Shown: piece by piece, positions 19,199-22,543 of the stretch | How the letters are laid out: every line of letters starts with the position of its first letter | Numbering within the stretch: the stretch's first letter is position 1 | Assembly (NCBI RefSeq): GCF_000485595.1 | Contig: NW_014577376.1 | Coordinates: 120,110-142,652, forward strand | Origin: Priapulus caudatus | Lineage: Eukaryota; Priapulida; Priapulimorpha; Priapulimorphida; Priapulidae | Length of the DNA stretch: 22,543 nucleotides | Direction of reading: 5' to 3' | The notes under the pieces: generated by a model | What the model saw: only the letters and a program-made list of their open reading frames with translations | Told to the model about the DNA's origin: nothing | Database searches by the model: none | Program-made: the position numbers and the translations under genes

Positions 19199-19212
19199 GT
19201 TGCCATGGCAAC
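19199..19212. promoter_or_regulatory. Perfect X-box palindrome (RFX-type site)
   Basis: GTTGCCATGGCAAC is a perfect 14-bp palindrome and an ideal RFX-family X-box, the site bound by RFX/DAF-19 factors in promoters of ciliary and other genes in animals. The match is seen directly. A role in the promoter of a nearby gene is inferred from its GC-rich, non-repetitive surroundings and the CRE 250 bp away. Confidence 0.5.
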
Positions 19213-19464
19213 GAATCGCCGCTGAAACGGAAACCGGGCTTCTTTGATTACCTCGAGACAATAAAGGCTCGGTTCGCGGCGGGGCGACGTTGCCGACAGA
19301 GAATGCAAGCACGCGCCACGGGGGAGGAGGGAGGAGCGGGTCTGGAGGGAGGGGATGATGTGCGAATGATGACGAGCGTGGGTGATCGCGAGGCGGAGCA
19401 GTCAGCTATCCACCCCCACCCTCCCGCTCGCCCAGAGTATGGCATCCGGGCAATTACGCACCTA

Positions 19465-19474
19465 GTGACGTCAC
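19465..19474. promoter_or_regulatory. Perfect CRE palindrome GTGACGTCAC
   Basis: The core TGACGTCA (19466-19473) is the full cAMP-response element bound by CREB/ATF bZIP dimers, and it is extended here by flanking G and C to 10 bp. It sits in the same unique GC-rich segment as the X-box. Chance occurrence is possible. Confidence 0.4.
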
Positions 19475-19569
19475 TCAATTTGGCGATTGCACCAGGGATA
19501 GGTGATCCAATCCGACCTTTTTGCGCTGTGTGTGTGCCACATGCCCCCCTGTGTGTGTCTGCATTAATG

Positions 19570-19787
19570 AATGTCTCCCTGCCTCCCTGCATCTCTGCCT
19601 ACCTGCCTACCTGCTTCCCTGCCTGTCTCCATCTCTGCCTACCTGCCTACCTGCTTCCCTGCCTGTCTCCATGTCTGTCTACCTGCCTGCCTGCATGCAT
19701 CTCTACCTGCCTGCCTGCATCTCTGCCTGCCTGCCTACCACCCTGCCTCCCTACCTGCCTCTCTGTCTGCCTGTCAGCCCACCCGTT
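19570..19787. repeat. CTGC/CTAC tetranucleotide tract with a 40-bp tandem duplication
   Basis: The tract holds imperfect CCTG and CTAC units. Within it 19590-19629 and 19630-19669 are two identical 40-bp units starting catctctgcctacctg. Cys/Leu/Pro-rich open frames over this part are repeat translations. Confidence 0.9.
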
Positions 19788-20007
19788 CGTACACATCTGT
19801 GATAATTATAATACGGCACGGAAACCTTTCACTCGTCGTGTTGTGGTTGTATCACACGTGCACACGCTTCTCCTGATCTCCTGATCACCATGAAGCTTCC
19901 CTGCGTGGCAACGCGCGGGGCGGCGGCCACTGCAGCATGCGTCAGCGCAAATTATCAAACCTAGCGTTAGAACTAACGGCTGGAGTTGGACGGAGTGGGA
20001 CGCTACC
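19788..20007. other. Complex segment upstream of the candidate first exon
   Basis: About 220 bp of non-repetitive, mixed-composition sequence with no recognised feature. If the ATG at 20008 is real, this would be 5' untranslated sequence or upstream intron. Confidence 0.45.
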
Positions 20008-20082
20008 ATGCAGGATCATCGAGCAAAGCAGTATCGACTAATTTCGTCATCGCAGCCCGGCGATCGAGATCGTGTACGTGCG
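20008..20082 (+). CDS. Possible first coding exon of an unidentified gene (weak)
   Basis: An ATG in a fair context (gctaccatgc) opens a frame beginning MQDHRAKQYRLISS. After 25 codons it meets a donor-like gtgaac at 20083. That would leave the reading phase at zero, the phase that fits the candidate exon at 20674-20764. Without splicing, the frame continues 51 residues to a stop. The product is not recognised. The donor is weaker than a consensus site and the exon is short, so this may be chance. It lies 535 bp downstream of the CRE. A longer overlapping frame (19986-20432) is Arg- and Glu-rich through a GGA microsatellite and is considered a shadow. Confidence 0.22.
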
Positions 20083-20263
20083 GTGAACTGGGTGGTGGGA
20101 ACTGGGTGCGGGAAGGAAGAGGGGTCGAAGGAGGAGGGAGAGGGGAGGATACGCAAGGAGTAGGAAGGTCGCCGAAAACGAGGGAAGAAGTGGAAAGGGG
20201 CCTGGGGGATAAATGGGAATGGAAACGGGAAGAGGGCGTGGAGGAGGGTACGAAGTATAATAA

Positions 20264-20302
20264 GAGGAGGAGAAGGAGGAGGAGGAGGAGGAGGAGGAGG
20301 AG
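20264..20302. repeat. (AGG)n trinucleotide microsatellite
   Basis: A nearly perfect run of gga units lies within a longer purine-rich stretch (20100-20350). It translates to poly-Arg on one strand and poly-Pro on the other, so neither frame is informative. Confidence 0.93.
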
Positions 20303-20673
20303 CAGTGAGAAAAGAGAAAGGGCTAAAGAGAACAGCGAGGAAAACAGGTGTGTGCGTGTGGAAGACGGCGAATATGAAAGAGATAGGGATCAAATGGGAC
20401 AAAGAACAGTGATCAACTTGGACGGGGTATAGGAAGTTGAATGTGATGAGATCGGAGAGACGGGGTTTAGTCCGGCAAAAGGTAGCGGTCGAGAAAAGGC
20501 GGTATACGCCGACCGACAATAGCTAATGTTCACAATCGTAAACGACGATTTGTCACTCACGTGTAGTATTTGCCGCACGCCACCAATGCGATCGGCAAAC
20601 ACATTCGGATTGGTGACGCCCTCAGCATTTACTCCATCTTTCCACTACAGCGTTTTTCTCGTTTATTCCCCAG

Positions 20674-20764
20674 GAAAGTGCGTCGAGTCCAGAGAGCACG
20701 GAGGATAAAGATCAACCGACGGATCTCAGTAAGATTGCCGAGACTAACGGCATCAAAGAGGAAG
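20674..20764 (+). CDS. Candidate internal coding exon with PTDLS (CtBP-binding type) motif
   Basis: The 91-base segment is bounded by a strong acceptor, a pyrimidine-rich run ending tttattccccag at 20673, and by a consensus donor, gtaaga at 20765. The first frame is open throughout: ESASSPESTEDKDQ, then PTDLSK, then a short linker, then IKEE. PTDLS (20716-20730) fits the PxDLS motif that recruits the CtBP corepressor, and IKEE (20752-20763) fits the SUMO-acceptor consensus. The acidic, Ser/Pro-rich composition is typical of a disordered part of a transcriptional repressor. A second frame is also open but is Arg-rich and less protein-like. The third frame has a stop. An alternative donor (ca|gtaaga) at 20729 would shorten the exon. 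I do not recognise the gene. The next exon must lie beyond the window, so the following intron would contain module B copy 3. Confidence 0.45.
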
Positions 20765-20888
20765 GTAAGAGCGCAGACGATAAAGTCTGTAGTTACGTAT
20801 AGCGGCATCATGTCAACGTGGGCAGTAACGGAGCCGGGAGCATACACGCCTGCCGTGGGCGAGTGGTGGTGATTGGTGAATATCTCCC

Positions 20889-21127
20889 GGATCTCTATAT
20901 ATTTCTCTCTCGCGCGCGCGCTCTCTATTTTTCTTGATATCCCTCCCGTTTCTTTCCCCTCTCTCGCTTCTCTCTCACTCTAATTCCTTCTTCGTCGTCG
21001 TCGTCTTCTTCTTCGCCTTCTTTTCCCGCTTCTTCTTCTTCTCTCTCTTCCCCTTCTTCTCTTCCTCCTCTTTTTTGTCTTTTCTGACTGATCGTCTTTC
21101 GTTTCTTCTTTCTCTTTCTCTCTCTCT
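20889..21127. repeat. Pyrimidine-rich tract (CT, TTC) with short (CG)n
   Basis: CT and TTCTTC units dominate, with gcgcgcgcg at about 20912-20921. The tract leads directly into a fresh block of the 15-bp minisatellite. It is low-complexity with no gene. Confidence 0.88.
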
Positions 21128-21257
21128 ATGACGCTAGAGGTGGCGACGCTAGAGGTGGCGACGCTAGATGTGGCGACGCTAGATGTGGCGACGCTAGAGG
21201 TGGTGACGCTAGAGGTGGCGACGTTAGAGGTGGCGACGCTAGAGATGGTGACGTTAG
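21128..21257 (+). repeat. 15-bp minisatellite, copy 3 (short, about 8-9 units)
   Basis: Units such as gacgctagaggtggc and gacgctagatgtggc are regular at 15 bp. They end with gagatggtgacgttagac, the same exit into module B as at 2330-2352. The start abuts a CT tract, so only the distal end of the array is present here. Confidence 0.93.
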
Positions 21258-21909
21258 ACGTGGCGATGCTAGCCTGGACGTCGCTTGTAAGCAGCTTGAG
21301 ATATCGGCAATGCCGCATTATGGTGATGTATGACAATACTTTGCCCCGCGACGGGTTATCGAGTAACAAATTCTACAGCAGTTAGCTTAAAACTAGAAGC
21401 GCGTGTACGCCAAGAAAAATCCATAATGCGTTAACACCCATCTTATAATGTATGTGATGGTTTCACACACACGCGCTCTCTCCCCCCTCCCCACTCTCTC
21501 TATGCCTTGCTCGTTTCCGCTCCTCCCCCCTCTCTCTCTCTTTCGCTCTGCCTCTCTGCACTCTCTCCCCCTCTCTCTCAGTCTCTCTCTCACACACACA
21601 CACACACTCTCTCCCTTGCGCGTTCTTTCACAATCGTTCTATAACTTATTCGCATTGTCGGCGGTGAATTAGTGTCAAGCAAAGCAGACTATCCGTGCGA
21701 GCTGTGGCCGCCCGCCGACGCTGTGCCTGAACGTGTCTTGTCGGCCGGCCGTCCCCACGCGACACCTCACGCACCTGTAAATGTTTGTTCCGGCCGTTGT
21801 CTCGTAGCTTTTGTCACACCGTATTGTAGTAACTCCGCATATGCCACCCAGCTACCTCTGTTGCCTTGTGAAACTATGGACAACGACCACCCGATAGGGT
21901 GATGAGGCT

Positions 21910-21940
21910 GCGGAGAGAGGGAAAAAGAGGGGAGAAGAGT

Positions 21941-21971
<31 letters not shown>

Positions 21972-21986
21972 TGTGTGTTGGAAAGT

Positions 21987-22045
<59 letters not shown>
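21910..22045 (+). repeat. GA-rich purine tract in module B, copy 3
   Basis: Long (GA)n runs (about 21946-21970 and 21987-22041) are separated by gtgtgtgttggaaagtt. It is more regular than the equivalent tracts at 3035-3265 and 5237-5478. Confidence 0.93.
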
Positions 22046-22046
<1 letters not shown>

Positions 22047-22375
22047 AAGAGATAGAGACGGAGGGGGGTGTAGAAGTAAGGGGGCGGAACAGAGACATAG
22101 ATAACTGACATAGATACTTACCTAGACAGCCGTGATAACTTACGTAGATATCAGACATATATAGCGTGATGCAGCCATGTCATCGTGATCAAAAACAACA
22201 TACGATAGAACACCATAGCATGTAATCAGAAAATCAAGCTGACATCATACGTAATTACGCACAGGCACTTGAAGCGTTTCAATAAAATATAATGCTAAAT
22301 AAATACGAAATCTATTTACTACCAAAGTCTTAATGTTTCTCTACTCTCTTTCACCTATTATTGCCGACAATTTCC

Positions 22376-22540
22376 TGTAAATGCCGGCCAAATGCTCATC
22401 TGCAACACACTGTCACACGCTGGCCGCCGCACGCTAGCTGCTGCACACTGACACATAACTATATATTTATGTGTCAGTGTGCAGCAGCTAGCGTGCAGTG
22501 TACTTGTGTGTTGCAGATGAGCATTTTGCCGGCATTTACA
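22376..22540. repeat. Long near-perfect hairpin, copy 3 (reference copy)
   Basis: Three perfectly paired stems can be read. The outer stem tgtaaatgccggc (22376-22388) pairs with 22528-22540 (13 bp). A middle stem pairs 22390-22410 with 22506-22526 (21 bp). An inner stem pairs 22432-22458 with 22467-22493 (27 bp) around an 8-base AT loop. Only an internal loop (22411-22431 against 22494-22505) is unpaired. The terminal-inverted-repeat-like ends could mark a foldback or MITE-type element, but no target-site duplication is visible and the hairpin occurs only inside module B here. Confidence 0.93.
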
Positions 22541-22543
22541 TGT

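Larger units (their letters stand above)
21258..22543 (+). repeat. Composite repeat, module B, copy 3 (runs off the window)
   Basis: The block is collinear with 2346-3769. It has the lead with tactttgccccgcgacggg, a CT tract at 21470-21612, the cgctgtgcctgaacg landmark (about 21718), a GA tract at 21910-22045 and the hairpin. The window ends just after the hairpin, so the tail of this copy is not seen. No conserved coding frame is present. Confidence 0.88.

Noticed and set aside
19066-19884. 272-codon open frame, the longest in the window
   Set aside because: The second half is translated CTGC/CTAC repeat. The first half is GC-rich sequence with opposing frames also open, and no family is recognisable.
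20570-20872. Alternative 100-codon frame across the candidate exon
   Set aside because: It is Arg/Lys-rich in the exon part and runs across both splice sites without regard to them. The other frame gives a more protein-like peptide bounded by the splice sites.

Overview
The window looks like nuclear DNA of an invertebrate animal, not a prokaryote. There is no dense gene array and no operon. Most of the length is microsatellite, minisatellite and kilobase-scale repeat. CpG is not depleted. One short segment has the layout of a spliced exon, and one stretch is degenerate TTAGGG telomere-type repeat. An arthropod, perhaps a hymenopteran, is my best guess from base composition, but nothing here proves it. 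The DNA reads like an unpolished long-read draft: repeated blocks differ almost only by single-base insertions and deletions, and there is a 25-N placeholder gap at 5019-5043.

The main architecture is a composite repeat of three modules that recur in a fixed order. Module C (about 0.8 kb) is at 4951-5018 (cut by the gap), 7001-7775 and 15976-16775. Module A (about 0.9-1 kb, ending in a 15-bp minisatellite) is at 287-2345 and 16777-18100. Module B (about 2 kb, containing a pyrimidine tract, a purine tract and a long hairpin) is at 2346-4385, 5044-6540 and 21258-22543 (runs off the end). CA-rich and AT-rich microsatellites join B to C. The inferred unit is C-A-minisatellite-B-(CA)n-(AT)n-C.

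Two segments outside the modules interrupt the pattern. The first, 7776-15950, holds a CCA-rich tract, mixed sequence, a ~2.9-kb minisatellite of ~32-bp units (10335-13245), a degenerate TTAGGG-type block (13364-13630), pyrimidine tracts and a CpG-rich island-like part (14870-15480). The second, 18101-21127, lies where the 15-bp minisatellite of module A breaks off and resumes. It is the most gene-like part of the window: it has a perfect RFX X-box palindrome (19199-19212), a perfect CRE palindrome (19465-19474), a possible first coding exon (20008-20082) and a well-formed internal exon (20674-20764) encoding a PTDLS CtBP-binding-type motif and a SUMO-consensus IKEE. No complete protein-coding gene, rRNA, tRNA or CRISPR array could be supported. 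Almost all long open frames are by-products of low-complexity DNA.
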